This document shows, piece after piece, positions 16,393-24,328 of a stretch of 28,947 nucleotides of DNA (positions are counted from its first letter, which is position 1; every line of letters begins with the position of its first letter). The stretch is from an uncultured Bacilli bacterium (GTDB taxonomy: Bacteria > Bacillota_I > Bacilli_A > RF39 > UBA660), in the NCBI GenBank assembly GCA_944350395.1, contig CALVPA010000041.1, forward strand, positions 1-28,947. Reading direction: 5' to 3'. The notes beneath the pieces are model-generated. The model was given only the letters and a program-made list of their open reading frames with translations. It ran no database searches and was not told where the DNA came from. The position numbers were made by a program, and so were the translations under genes.

Positions 16393-18955
16393 AGTAAAAA
16401 CTGTTAAAAAAAATACTGTAAACAAGGTTAAAACAGATGAAAAAAAGGTAAAAAATAAATCTTCTAAACGTGTTGGGCATACAGTACTAATAGTTATATT
16501 AATATTTATGATTGTATTTGCCTTTCTGGGTTTGTCATTCTGTATTTATATAATAATTCGTGCGCCAGAGTTTAATGTAAGCGAATTATATAAATCTAGT
16601 TCATCGATAATATATGATATCGATAATGAAGTTATTGCTGAGTTGGGTGTAGAAAAGCGTGATAATGTAACCTATGACGAATTACCAGATGTGTTAGTAG
16701 ATGCCATTGTAGCAACTGAAGACTCGAAGTTCTTTCAACACAGCGGTATCGATTTACTCCGTTTTGGTAAAGCAGCATTTGGGCAACTTTTAGGGCAATC
16801 GGATGCCGGTGGTGGATCTACTCTTACGATGCAAATAGTAAAGAATACTTATAATGGTACTGAATCTCACGGTATTAAAGGTATAATTCGTAAATTTACC
16901 GATATATATATGTCAGTATTTAAGGTAGAAAAAACATATACTAAACAGGAAATACTAGAATTTTATGTCAATCAGCCATATCTTGGTAGTGAATCTTATG
17001 GTGTAGAACAAGCAAGTCAAACATATTTTGGTAAATCAGTAAGCGAATTAAATCTTGCCGAAGCTGCAACTATAGCAGGTCTATTCCAAGCCCCAGGTGC
17101 CTATGATCCATTTATATATCCTGAAAAAGCAGAAGCTAGAAGGAACTTGGTTTTAGGATTGATGGTTAGACATGGTTATATTACCGAGGAAGAAGCAGAG
17201 GCAGTAAAAGCGATTAAAGTCGAAGATATGCTCGTAGAACGCAACTCTTCTCTTCTAGAATATCAAGGTTTTGTGGATACAGTCGTAAGCGACGTAATTA
17301 AAAAGACCGGAAATGATCCATATGTAGTGTCTATGACTATATATTCGACTATGAATAAATCAAAGCAGGATGTCATAAATCAACTATACGACGGAACGTT
17401 ATATAAATGGGCCAACGATTCAGTACAGTGTGGTATTGCAGTTACTAGTGTAGAAGATGGTTCTATAGTTGCTATTGGTGCAGGTAGAAATAAAACGGGT
17501 GCTAGAACATTTAACTATGCAACTGACATTTCAAAACATCCTGGATCGACAGCTAAACCAATATTTGACTATGGTCCAGCAATAGAATACGCTGGATGGG
17601 GAACAGGTAATACTGTAGTAGACGACGTATATACATATAGCGATGGAACACCTATCAATAACGTCGACTTAAAATATTTAGGTATAATCACTGCAAAAGT
17701 AGCTTTAGCAAACAGTAGAAATGTCCCTGCTCTGCAGGCTTTCCAAGCAACTACTCAAGCACAAAAATACGAATTTGTAACGAATTTAGGAATTACTCCA
17801 GAATTACATAATGGCGAGATTTATGAAAGCTCATCGATCGGTGCATTTAACGGAGTTAGCCCACTTGAGCTATCTGCGGCTTACGCAACTTTCTCGCGTG
17901 GTGGCTATTACATTGAACCTTATTCTTTTACTAAAATTATTTATAACGATACAGATGAAACATTTACTTATACTCCAACTAAAACAAAAGCCGTGAGCGA
18001 AGAAACAGCGTATATGATAAATATGATATTAAAGTATGCAGTAACTAGCGGCGCTATCGGTGTAGGAAGTGTAAGCGGAACAGATTTAGCTAGTAAAACA
18101 GGAACTAGTAGTGTGGATAGTAACGTTATTAAAAATCTTGGACTAAGTTCTAGTGCGATAAGCGATATATGGCAAGTTTCATATTCACCAGATTATACAA
18201 TTGCATTCTGGTATGGATATGATGAAATTACAAAAGAACATTATTTGACATCTAGTCAAGGTTGGACAGCTAGACGTGCAATCGTAAGAGCGTTAACTCC
18301 AAATATTATGGAAAAAAATTCACGTTGGACTAAACCAGACGGTGTAATTACTGTTGATATAGAACTTGAAACAAATCCAGTTCAACTTGCTAGTGATTAT
18401 ACGCCAGATTCTCTTAGAAGTACTGAATATTATAAAAAAGGTACAGAACCTACAGAAGTTTCTACAAGATTTAGCCAATTAGAAAACGTGTCCAATTTAA
18501 CTTATACATCAGTAGGTAATCAAATACATCTATCTTGGAATGAAATAGATACTCCTGATGCTATCGATTCAACATATCTACAAAATTATTTTCAGACAAA
18601 TTTTACTAATTGGGCAGACAAATATTATCAGCAAAGACTTAATTACAATAACGCTAATATAGGAACTCTGCAGTACACAGTTTATCTTAAAAATGCTGAT
18701 GGTACGCTGAGTGCTATAGGTACAACTAGTTCTAATTCATTCGATACTTCTCTAACTAATGCGACAAGTGCTACTTTTGTAGTAAAGAGCAATTATTCTA
18801 TATTTAAAGCAAACGCAAGTAGTGGTGTCGAAATAAATGTTAAGATAGATCCTACAATAGGTGGCGGTGAACAAGAGGAAGATTCAACTGATGAAGATGA
18901 CAACAGCCAAACAGATAATACAAAACCTAATACAAATCAGAATAATAAACACTAA
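16373..18955 (+). CDS. ponA: Bifunctional class A penicillin-binding protein (PBP1A/PonA type)
   Basis: This membrane-anchored enzyme polymerises glycan strands and cross-links peptides. A lysine-rich cytosolic start (about 1-35) precedes one membrane helix (TVLIVILIFMIVFAFLGLSF). The GT51 domain (about 85-260) has EDSKFFQHSGID with the catalytic Glu, GGGSTLTMQIVKN and YTKQEILEFYVNQPYLG. The transpeptidase domain has HPGSTAKP (SxxK), NSRNVPAL (SxN) and LASKTGTSS (KTG). Then comes a fibronectin III-like segment (about 700-830, with TYTSVGNQIHLSWNEI) and a hydrophilic tail rich in Asp, Asn and Thr. ATG 16373 has AAAGGAG nine bases upstream; ATG 16367 in the same frame is only three bases from it. 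It overlaps recU and ends at a two-way terminator shared with nth. Confidence 0.95.
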   Translation: MVQKKGKVKTVKKNTVNKVKTDEKKVKNKSSKRVGHTVLIVILIFMIVFAFLGLSFCIYIIIRAPEFNVSELYKSSSSIIYDIDNEVIAELGVEKRDNVTYDELPDVLVDAIVATEDSKFFQHSGIDLLRFGKAAFGQLLGQSDAGGGSTLTMQIVKNTYNGTESHGIKGIIRKFTDIYMSVFKVEKTYTKQEILEFYVNQPYLGSESYGVEQASQTYFGKSVSELNLAEAATIAGLFQAPGAYDPFIYPEKAEARRNLVLGLMVRHGYITEEEAEAVKAIKVEDMLVERNSSLLEYQGFVDTVVSDVIKKTGNDPYVVSMTIYSTMNKSKQDVINQLYDGTLYKWANDSVQCGIAVTSVEDGSIVAIGAGRNKTGARTFNYATDISKHPGSTAKPIFDYGPAIEYAGWGTGNTVVDDVYTYSDGTPINNVDLKYLGIITAKVALANSRNVPALQAFQATTQAQKYEFVTNLGITPELHNGEIYESSSIGAFNGVSPLELSAAYATFSRGGYYIEPYSFTKIIYNDTDETFTYTPTKTKAVSEETAYMINMILKYAVTSGAIGVGSVSGTDLASKTGTSSVDSNVIKNLGLSSSAISDIWQVSYSPDYTIAFWYGYDEITKEHYLTSSQGWTARRAIVRALTPNIMEKNSRWTKPDGVITVDIELETNPVQLASDYTPDSLRSTEYYKKGTEPTEVSTRFSQLENVSNLTYTSVGNQIHLSWNEIDTPDAIDSTYLQNYFQTNFTNWADKYYQQRLNYNNANIGTLQYTVYLKNADGTLSAIGTTSSNSFDTSLTNATSATFVVKSNYSIFKANASSGVEINVKIDPTIGGGEQEEDSTDEDDNSQTDNTKPNTNQNNKH

Positions 18956-18982
18956 AAAAGCTTCTCATTAGAGAGGCTTTTT
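18955..18982. terminator. Two-way terminator between the PBP gene and nth
   Basis: The arms AAAAAGCTTCTC and GAGAGGCTTTTT (12 pairs, one wobble) enclose an ATTA loop. It gives a T tail on both strands. The PBP stop codon touches the left arm and the nth stop codon (18968-18970) lies in the loop. Confidence 0.9.
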
Positions 18983-19579
18983 ACATATATTTCTAAACGG
19001 ACAATTTTTACATTTGGGATTTTTTGCAGTACAATAATGCCTACCGAAGAGAACTAATTGTAAGTGTAATTTACTCCACTTATCTTTAGGGAATTTTTCC
19101 ATAAGTTTTTTTTCTACTACATTTACTGAATCTTGTTCATCTGCAAAGCCTAAACGCTTGCTTACTCTACTAACATGTGTATCTACAGCAATTGCATCTT
19201 CTTTAAATATCTCTGCAAAAACTACATTACATGTCTTATGACCAACACCCGGTAATGATTCGATGAAATCTCTATTATGAGGTACTTTCCCATTAGCTTT
19301 ATCTATAAGTTCTTCACAAATCTTTTTAACATAAACAGCTTTTCTCCTTTGAGTACCCACAGGTTTAATGATATTTTCTAACTCTGTTAAATCCATATCG
19401 GCTATTTCATTTATGTTTTTCTTAAATAGTTCTTTTGTAACTATGTTAACTCTAGCATCTGTAGTTTGAGCGCTCAACATCGTCGCTAGAAGAAGTTCGT
19501 AATCTTTACTATAATTCAAAGAACACTTTGGGTTAGGAATTATATTATCTAAATTATTCAATATTTCATTCGTCGTCAT
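18968..19579 (-). CDS. nth: Endonuclease III (DNA glycosylase/AP lyase)
   Basis: This base-excision enzyme removes oxidised pyrimidines and cleaves abasic sites. About 203 residues show the Nth pattern: LLATMLSAQTTDARVN, the helix-hairpin-helix LPGVGHKTCNVV with the catalytic lysine (about 110), and VDTHVSRVSKRLGF with the catalytic aspartate (about 128). The C-terminal [4Fe-4S] cysteines are in CTAKNPKCKNCPFRNIC. ATG 19579 is chosen because it places the first helix as in other Nth proteins; GTG 19609 is a longer alternative. It overlaps the end of dnaD by 14 bases, matching the dnaD-nth pair of Bacillus. Its cluster may depend on the SUF genes of this window. Confidence 0.95.
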   Translation of the reverse strand: MTTNEILNNLDNIIPNPKCSLNYSKDYELLLATMLSAQTTDARVNIVTKELFKKNINEIADMDLTELENIIKPVGTQRRKAVYVKKICEELIDKANGKVPHNRDFIESLPGVGHKTCNVVFAEIFKEDAIAVDTHVSRVSKRLGFADEQDSVNVVEKKLMEKFPKDKWSKLHLQLVLFGRHYCTAKNPKCKNCPFRNICKKPL

Positions 19580-20219
19580 CGAGCCAATTATAGTCGAATA
19601 AATCTCCACTCACAGTGTGAGATTTTTCTTCTCTCTTTCTTTTAAAATAATGTTCTACATCTTTTTCAGTTTTGTAACCTTTCTTAATCCAATCTACTAG
19701 TATTGCATCGATATATCTTAAAGAAAGATTTTCACTAAGCACAGATTCATTTAAAGCACTCTTTATTAAACTTTCATCGATTCCTTTATCTAACCAGCTG
19801 TTTATCATTTGAAATTCCATAGAAGAAAATGTTCTTCCAAATTCATTTTCAAAAATGCTAAAAATATCAGATTTTGCATCTTTCTTTTTATTTTCTCCTA
19901 TATCTATTAGAATAGATTCATAAAGAGGAGTTAGATCGATAATTTCATCCATTTTTCCATCTCTGTTCTTTACCATTTTAATCTTAATAAGCGCTCTTTT
20001 AGTTATACTAGAGAAAGCTTGCATGATATCTAGTTCATCCATCCCAAATTTGTTTTTAATTTCATCTATATCTAAAGTTGGATGGGTATTATTTCCACAA
20101 AAATATATAATTAAAAGGGCTTCGTCTAATGTCAAATTATTTTTTTTGATTGCCTTTAGTATGTCTTCGCCGATGACAAAGTTTTGTTTTTGATATAATT
20201 TAACAATAGTATCGCCCAT
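19566..20219 (-). CDS. dnaD: DnaD-family primosome/replication protein
   Basis: In Bacillus this protein helps start replication and restart forks by remodelling DNA for helicase loading. About 217 residues form two parts. An N-terminal winged-helix-type region (about 10-100) contains NNLTLDEALLIIYF and DIDEIKNKFGMDELD. The C-terminal DnaD/DnaB_2 domain (about 125-195) contains IFENEFGRTFSSMEFQMINS and the conserved YIDAILVDW (YxxxIxxxW motif). The tail is charged and ends in DYNWLDDDE. ATG 20219 is preferred, with GGAAGTG at good spacing; GTG 20234 is the longer form and overlaps the end of cca. Confidence 0.9.
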   Translation of the reverse strand: MGDTIVKLYQKQNFVIGEDILKAIKKNNLTLDEALLIIYFCGNNTHPTLDIDEIKNKFGMDELDIMQAFSSITKRALIKIKMVKNRDGKMDEIIDLTPLYESILIDIGENKKKDAKSDIFSIFENEFGRTFSSMEFQMINSWLDKGIDESLIKSALNESVLSENLSLRYIDAILVDWIKKGYKTEKDVEHYFKRKREEKSHTVSGDLFDYNWLDDDE

Positions 20220-20224
20220 TTTAA

Positions 20225-21313
20225 TCACTTCCACTTCTCAATTATATAGTTAGTAAGTATATTCTCGTCATTAGATAGATTACCACGCAAAATTTCCTTA
20301 ATCAAGTCTTTTTTTATTGTCCTTATTATGGGATCATTACCAACTTGTAAAATATCTTTAATCTTTTTTCCGGATATTATTAAATCGCCCTTAGAATGAA
20401 TTTGCATATCATTATAGATTTTATCTACTTCATCTTTATTAATGCCCAATATGCTTGCACATACCTTTGCATCGTATGTTCCATATTTAAATATGACAAA
20501 CTTATCTATTTTTCCATATTTGAGTATAGCCCTCATATTTTTTAGTCTAGAATTTTCTACTTTAGTAAATGGATACTTTGGACTATATCTGAGCTGTACC
20601 CACATACCTATGTAATCTTCTACATAAACTATATTTTCGTCGAAGTCGATGTCTAAATATTCTAATAGCCCAAGCGTCTTTAATAGATTTAATCCTTTAA
20701 TGCAGTTAGTACTTACGAGAATTTTACCCAATTCTTGTTTTTTTCTTTCATAAGAAATACTTTTAAATAATTCCTTGTTGTTAAGTATAAAGATAAGTTC
20801 TGACTCGTTTATCTCTAAATCATATATTATACTGAGTCTTAATGCTCTTAACATTCTGAGAGGATCTTCTGTAAACTTTTTTTTCACATTACCGACCACT
20901 TTTAGTACTTTATTTTCTAAATCTTTCTTGCCGTTCAAAAGATCTATGATCTCTCCATTACTATCCATACATATCGTATTGATAGTAAAATCCCTTCTCT
21001 TTAAATCAGTAAGCAAATCATCCACATAAGTAACAATATTTGGCCGATGTTTTAAATACTTACTCTCTTTTCTATATGTCGTAATGTCGACATTTATGTC
21101 TGAACATTTGATATTTACACAACCTAATTCACCTAATGAAGGCAAATCGAATATTTTGGCAACTTCTTTAGGAGTTGCATTTGTAGTAATATCCACATCT
21201 GTCGTCGATTTACCTAAAAGTTTATCTCTTACATAACCTCCGACGATATATGCTTCGTACCCTTCTCTTTCTATTTTTCTGAGGTAATCGAGTGCTTCCA
21301 TTATCTTTATCAT
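20225..21313 (-). CDS. cca: CCA-adding tRNA nucleotidyltransferase
   Basis: This enzyme builds or repairs the 3' CCA end of tRNAs. The 362-residue class II nucleotidyltransferase has the catalytic head VGGYVRDKLLGKSTTDVDIT (G-G-x-V-R-D and the D-x-D metal pair, about 22-43). LTDLKRRDFTINTICMDSNG follows (about 104-123), then FTEDPLRMLRALR (about 145-158), the nucleotide-recognition region. The C-terminal part is helical and less conserved. A sigma-A-type promoter lies 27-55 bases upstream (21340-21368). The cca-dnaD-nth order follows Bacillus with intervening genes lost. ATG 21301 is a possible shorter start. Confidence 0.93.
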   Translation of the reverse strand: MIKIMEALDYLRKIEREGYEAYIVGGYVRDKLLGKSTTDVDITTNATPKEVAKIFDLPSLGELGCVNIKCSDINVDITTYRKESKYLKHRPNIVTYVDDLLTDLKRRDFTINTICMDSNGEIIDLLNGKKDLENKVLKVVGNVKKKFTEDPLRMLRALRLSIIYDLEINESELIFILNNKELFKSISYERKKQELGKILVSTNCIKGLNLLKTLGLLEYLDIDFDENIVYVEDYIGMWVQLRYSPKYPFTKVENSRLKNMRAILKYGKIDKFVIFKYGTYDAKVCASILGINKDEVDKIYNDMQIHSKGDLIISGKKIKDILQVGNDPIIRTIKKDLIKEILRGNLSNDENILTNYIIEKWK

Positions 21314-21339
21314 TCCATCTTTCTAAAAAGTGCATACTA

Positions 21340-21368
21340 ATTATAGCACCTAATATTTTTTTGAACAA
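21340..21368 (-). promoter_or_regulatory. Sigma-A-type promoter for cca-dnaD-nth
   Basis: Minus-strand -35 TTGTTC (21363-21368), 17-base spacer and -10 TATAAT (21340-21345). It begins eight bases after the stop codon of double-glycine peptide gene B, so cca need not rely on transcription from the peptide operon. Confidence 0.8.
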
Positions 21369-21375
21369 GATAATT

Positions 21376-21540
21376 TTAACGACAATAATCGTTGTTTTTA
21401 TATCTATATAAAGATGAGCCTATAGTACGGCCTAAATCTAATATTGTAGTAATAAGCCTCGCTATCGAATTTAATAGAGAACTAGATATGCTTGCTCCTC
21501 CTATACATACATATAATTCTTCATCTTTTAATTTAACCAT
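21376..21540 (-). CDS. Double-glycine leader peptide B (putative bacteriocin/pheromone precursor)
   Basis: This 54-residue gene has a near-perfect ribosome site (AAGGAGG, five bases before ATG 21540). The first 15 residues, MVKLKDEELYVCIGG, are a double-glycine leader: Leu at -12, Glu at -8, Leu at -7 and Gly-Gly at -2/-1. Position -4 is Cys, where Ile, Leu or Val is usual. Cutting after GG would release 39 residues starting ASISSSLLNSIARLITTILD and ending NNDYCR. That peptide is amphipathic and net positive (about +3), with a GRTIG (GxxxG) motif and a single cysteine as the second-last residue. It follows peptide gene A by nine bases and belongs with the C39 transporter gene upstream. No homolog is recognised by eye; activity as a bacteriocin or signal is inferred. 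Confidence 0.78.
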   Translation of the reverse strand: MVKLKDEELYVCIGGASISSSLLNSIARLITTILDLGRTIGSSLYRYKNNDYCR

Positions 21541-21549
21541 AATACCTCC

Positions 21550-21699
21550 TTAATTATTGCACTTTTGTGGATTCATATATCCATCGATTATTCCTACAGC
21601 AAGTGTGATTAAGCCTGCTAAGCCAGCTAATACTCCATAAATCCAGCCTCCTATCGCTCCACCTCTTATATCGAATAATTCATTATTTTGTAATTTCAT
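21550..21699 (-). CDS. Double-glycine leader peptide A (putative bacteriocin/pheromone precursor)
   Basis: This 49-residue gene starts inside the last codons of the transporter gene (17-base overlap), with a strong AAAGGAAGG ribosome site. The leader MKLQNNELFDIRGG fits the double-glycine consensus at every position: Leu -12, Glu -8, Leu -7, Ile -4, Gly -2, Gly -1. The mature part would be 35 residues starting AIGGWIYGVLAGLAG and ending NPQKCNN. It is very hydrophobic and glycine-rich, contains overlapping GxxxG motifs (GWIYG, GVLAG) and has one cysteine near the C-terminus. Such features are typical of one half of a class IIb two-peptide bacteriocin; peptide B would be the other half. Function is inferred from leader, context and composition, not from a recognised homolog. 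Confidence 0.82.
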   Translation of the reverse strand: MKLQNNELFDIRGGAIGGWIYGVLAGLAGLITLAVGIIDGYMNPQKCNN

Positions 21700-23722
21700 C
21701 TATACCTTCCTTTCTAAAAGACAATATTTTTTTGAACAAGTGTGATTTATTTCTATGAGTAATATATATAAGTGTCAAATCATCTAAGGCCAATAGATCT
21801 TTTATTATAGCATCTTCCATAACTTCATCAATGCTAGATAGTGTTTCATCTATTATTAAAATATCTGGCTTTCTATAAATGGCTCTTGCTAAAAATATTC
21901 GTGCTTTTTCGCCACCCGATAAATTTGTTCCACCTTCTAATATAGGTGTATTTTCCTTATCTACCTTTTTATTTATCACATCATCTAACCGTGCTAGTCT
22001 CGTAACTTTGCCTAATTCTTCTCCGCTTTTATATCCCATACAAATATTATCTTTAATGTTTGTACTAAATATTTTTTCGTTTTGCCCGATGTATATCACA
22101 TGTTTTCTTAATGAACATAAAGAGATTTCGTTTAAATTATAACTATTAATGAATATATTTCCAGTATATCCATCAATACATCCACTAACGCATTTTGCAA
22201 GTGTACTTTTACCTATTCCAGATGGACCATTTAATAGTATCTTTTCACCGTTATTGATAGATAGATTAAGATTTTTAAGAGTATCTTTATAATAATCATA
22301 AGAATAATTCACATTATTTATTTTAAGCACTTTAAAAATAAAATTTAGATCTTCCGCACATCTTTCTTTGTCAACATCTAAAAACTCACTGGTAGTTCTA
22401 AAAACAGACTTAGATTTGATAAACTCTGGCATGGTATTAATTATATTTTCAAATGAAGAAAATAAAAGTGAACTCAAAGAACTAAAAGTGAGTAGATCTA
22501 CAAGAGTAAAAGAATTATTTTTTATCATAATTATACCTATAGTATAAAGTACGATAAAACCTATTTCATTTATAAACCTCTTAAATATACCATATATATT
22601 AGAGTACTTTTCTATTCTGCTCACATCGCATAAATATTTATCATACGAATCGTTAAGCCTACCTATAAACTCTTTTTCATTATTTAAATTTTTAATACTC
22701 TCTATACCTTCTAGATATTCTATTAAATTTCCATAATAAGCATTGTGATCGCAAAGATTATATGTATTTAATCTGTTCAGTTTCTTTACTTCGATAAGTG
22801 ATATAAAAAAGTATAAAAATAAGGTTATCGTTAGTATAATAGTCAGATTTATAGATATTAAAGAAAGCATTATTAATCCTAATAAAATTAATAACATGTC
22901 TATTGAATTTACTAGTACAATTCTTAAAAATACTTCTTTAATCAGGATAATGTCGCTTAATTTTTTCGCCATTTCACCTACTCTTTTATTATTCAAATAT
23001 TGAAGTTTTAAAGAAAATACATGTTTAATAAATACTTCGTTTATATATCTATCTATCCTTATTCCAAGAATGTTTCTATAATATATTCTCACATAATCCA
23101 TAATATATTTAAAGATTATTATTCCTAAAAATAAATATAATAATATACTTAAATTACTATAATTTAATCCTATCTTTATATAAAAACTAGAAAAGATACT
23201 AAAAAGTATTACAAATATACTTAGAATAATAACTAACAATATACTTTTTTTCTCCTTTTTTAATAATGTTTTAAACATATCTTTAAGGGTAGACTTTTTT
23301 TCAAATTTTGCTACATTACTACTAGGATTACATACGATTACTACCCCATTATAGATAGAATTAAACTCTTTTATAGAATATATTTTTTTTCCAAATTCTG
23401 GATCCATAGTTATAACTTTATCCTTTATGAATTCATATATCACTAAAAAGTGTTCATACCCATTTTTTCGTGTATGTGCGATCAAAGGCAAGCGAAGATG
23501 CTGTAAGCTATTTAAATTTATTTTCATACCATAGGCATCTATTCCATACGACTTAAGTACTCTTACGATTTCATATGCGTTAGTCCCAGACTTATCGGTT
23601 AGAGTATCAGTAATTACGGTTTCTAGAGGCACATATCCGCCGTAATGACTTACTATGCTTGCTATCGAACATGCTCCACAATAATTTGGACCCTTTTGTA
23701 TATATATTTCTCTTTTTTTCAA
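21683..23722 (-). CDS. Peptidase-containing ABC transporter (PCAT) with C39 protease domain
   Basis: This exporter cuts double-glycine leaders from peptides and pumps the mature peptide out. The 679-residue protein has three parts. The N-terminal C39 peptidase (about 1-135) has the oxyanion Gln and catalytic Cys in YIQKGPNYCGACSIASI, the His in GYEHFLVIYEF and the Asp in MDPEFGKK. Next is a membrane domain of about six helices (about 155-430). The ATPase has Walker A NGPSGIGKSTLAKC, signature LSGGEKARIFLARA, Walker B ILIIDETLS and ITHR. The start is TTG 23722, preceded by AAAGGAAG. It lies just after a 17-codon frame and overlaps the first of two double-glycine peptide genes, its likely substrates. 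No accessory membrane-fusion protein is seen. It is slightly shorter than usual (about 700-730). Confidence 0.93.
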   Translation of the reverse strand: MKKREIYIQKGPNYCGACSIASIVSHYGGYVPLETVITDTLTDKSGTNAYEIVRVLKSYGIDAYGMKINLNSLQHLRLPLIAHTRKNGYEHFLVIYEFIKDKVITMDPEFGKKIYSIKEFNSIYNGVVIVCNPSSNVAKFEKKSTLKDMFKTLLKKEKKSILLVIILSIFVILFSIFSSFYIKIGLNYSNLSILLYLFLGIIIFKYIMDYVRIYYRNILGIRIDRYINEVFIKHVFSLKLQYLNNKRVGEMAKKLSDIILIKEVFLRIVLVNSIDMLLILLGLIMLSLISINLTIILTITLFLYFFISLIEVKKLNRLNTYNLCDHNAYYGNLIEYLEGIESIKNLNNEKEFIGRLNDSYDKYLCDVSRIEKYSNIYGIFKRFINEIGFIVLYTIGIIMIKNNSFTLVDLLTFSSLSSLLFSSFENIINTMPEFIKSKSVFRTTSEFLDVDKERCAEDLNFIFKVLKINNVNYSYDYYKDTLKNLNLSINNGEKILLNGPSGIGKSTLAKCVSGCIDGYTGNIFINSYNLNEISLCSLRKHVIYIGQNEKIFSTNIKDNICMGYKSGEELGKVTRLARLDDVINKKVDKENTPILEGGTNLSGGEKARIFLARAIYRKPDILIIDETLSSIDEVMEDAIIKDLLALDDLTLIYITHRNKSHLFKKILSFRKEGIDEITK

Positions 23723-23742
23723 ATAAATGACACTTCCTTTAA

Positions 23743-23796
23743 TTAAATGAAAAATAATACGAATTTTATGATCTTAATTATTAATGTTAAACCCAT
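23743..23796 (-). CDS. 17-residue hydrophobic small ORF ahead of the PCAT gene
   Basis: An ATG at 23796 preceded by AAAGGAGGTG (a near-perfect ribosome site) opens MGLTLIIKIIKFVLFFI and stops with TAA at 23743-23745. The stop lies three to four bases before the ribosome site of the transporter gene and 20 bases before its TTG start. The product would be a cationic, membrane-seeking helix. It could be a translated leader that couples translation to the weak TTG start of the transporter. It could also be a small peptide in its own right: the IIKIIK stretch recalls staphylococcal phenol-soluble modulins, which are exported by an ABC transporter without a leader. I do not recognise it as a known gene. 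Confidence 0.5.
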   Translation of the reverse strand: MGLTLIIKIIKFVLFFI

Positions 23797-23865
23797 TAGC
23801 ACCTCCTTTCTTTGCCTCTATACTTTTATTTTTCCATAAAGGGGAGTAGTTTTCTCATCCAGAAA

Positions 23866-23886
23866 AAAATCCCTTAAAGGGATTTT
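23866..23886 (-). terminator. Intrinsic terminator upstream of the peptide/PCAT operon
   Basis: The 21-base near-perfect palindrome has arms AAAATCCCTT and AAGGGATTTT around one base. On the minus strand it is followed by a run of seven T in total. It overlaps the stop codon of the 143-residue membrane protein gene and separates it from the PCAT operon, so the operon promoter should lie in 23797-23865. I see no convincing sigma-A promoter there; TATAGA on the minus strand lacks a matching -35 box. Confidence 0.75.
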
Positions 23887-24316
23887 ACATATGCATTCTA
23901 AGTGAGACAATTATATCTAGCAAATAAAAAAATATAGATACAACTAATAAAAATATAAAACTGTTATATGTCGAAAAAAATATAAAATTGTCTAATATAG
24001 GTTCAATTATATAATAATTTAATAATCCGATTAATCCAAATTCTATAGAATTTATACTGCAAACCAAATCTTTATATATAAGTTTAGATATTTCTCTAAT
24101 AATATAATACCAAGCAATACTTGCAATAAATATAAATAATACATTATTATAAGTATTTAATATCTGTAATAAGGCAAAGGCTCCAAACGAAGGACATATG
24201 ACTCCTTGACAAAAGTGAAATGATACATTGTTTGTAAGTTTGTCAGATATCATTACAAGATAATAGCCTAAAATACTATATATTATTACTTTTAGGAGTA
24301 TTATTTCTATTTCCAT
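23885..24316 (-). CDS. Unknown membrane protein, weakly similar to CmpB-type (PF06541) permease-like proteins
   Basis: The 143-residue protein has about four to five membrane helices. IYSILGYYLVMISDKL followed by FCQGVICPSFGAFALLQIL resembles the ABC_trans_CmpB pattern (YxFxGWxxE, RGFxxGPxxPIYGxG), but the conserved glutamate and GP are not kept, so the match is weak. A good ribosome site (AAGGTGATT) precedes ATG 24316. It reads in the same direction as the PCAT operon and ends 88 bases before the small ORF, with a terminator between. A role in immunity to the exported peptides is possible from position alone; a divergent start from the sporulation-type cluster is the other visible link. Function unknown. 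Confidence 0.6.
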   Translation of the reverse strand: MEIEIILLKVIIYSILGYYLVMISDKLTNNVSFHFCQGVICPSFGAFALLQILNTYNNVLFIFIASIAWYYIIREISKLIYKDLVCSINSIEFGLIGLLNYYIIEPILDNFIFFSTYNSFIFLLVVSIFFYLLDIIVSLRMHM

Positions 24317-24328
24317 TTGTTAATCACC

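Noticed and set aside
21376..23722. Lanthipeptide, sactipeptide or other modified-peptide cluster
   Set aside because: No modification enzyme (LanM/LanBC, radical SAM, YcaO) is present near the two peptide genes; the only radical-SAM gene in the window is rlmN.
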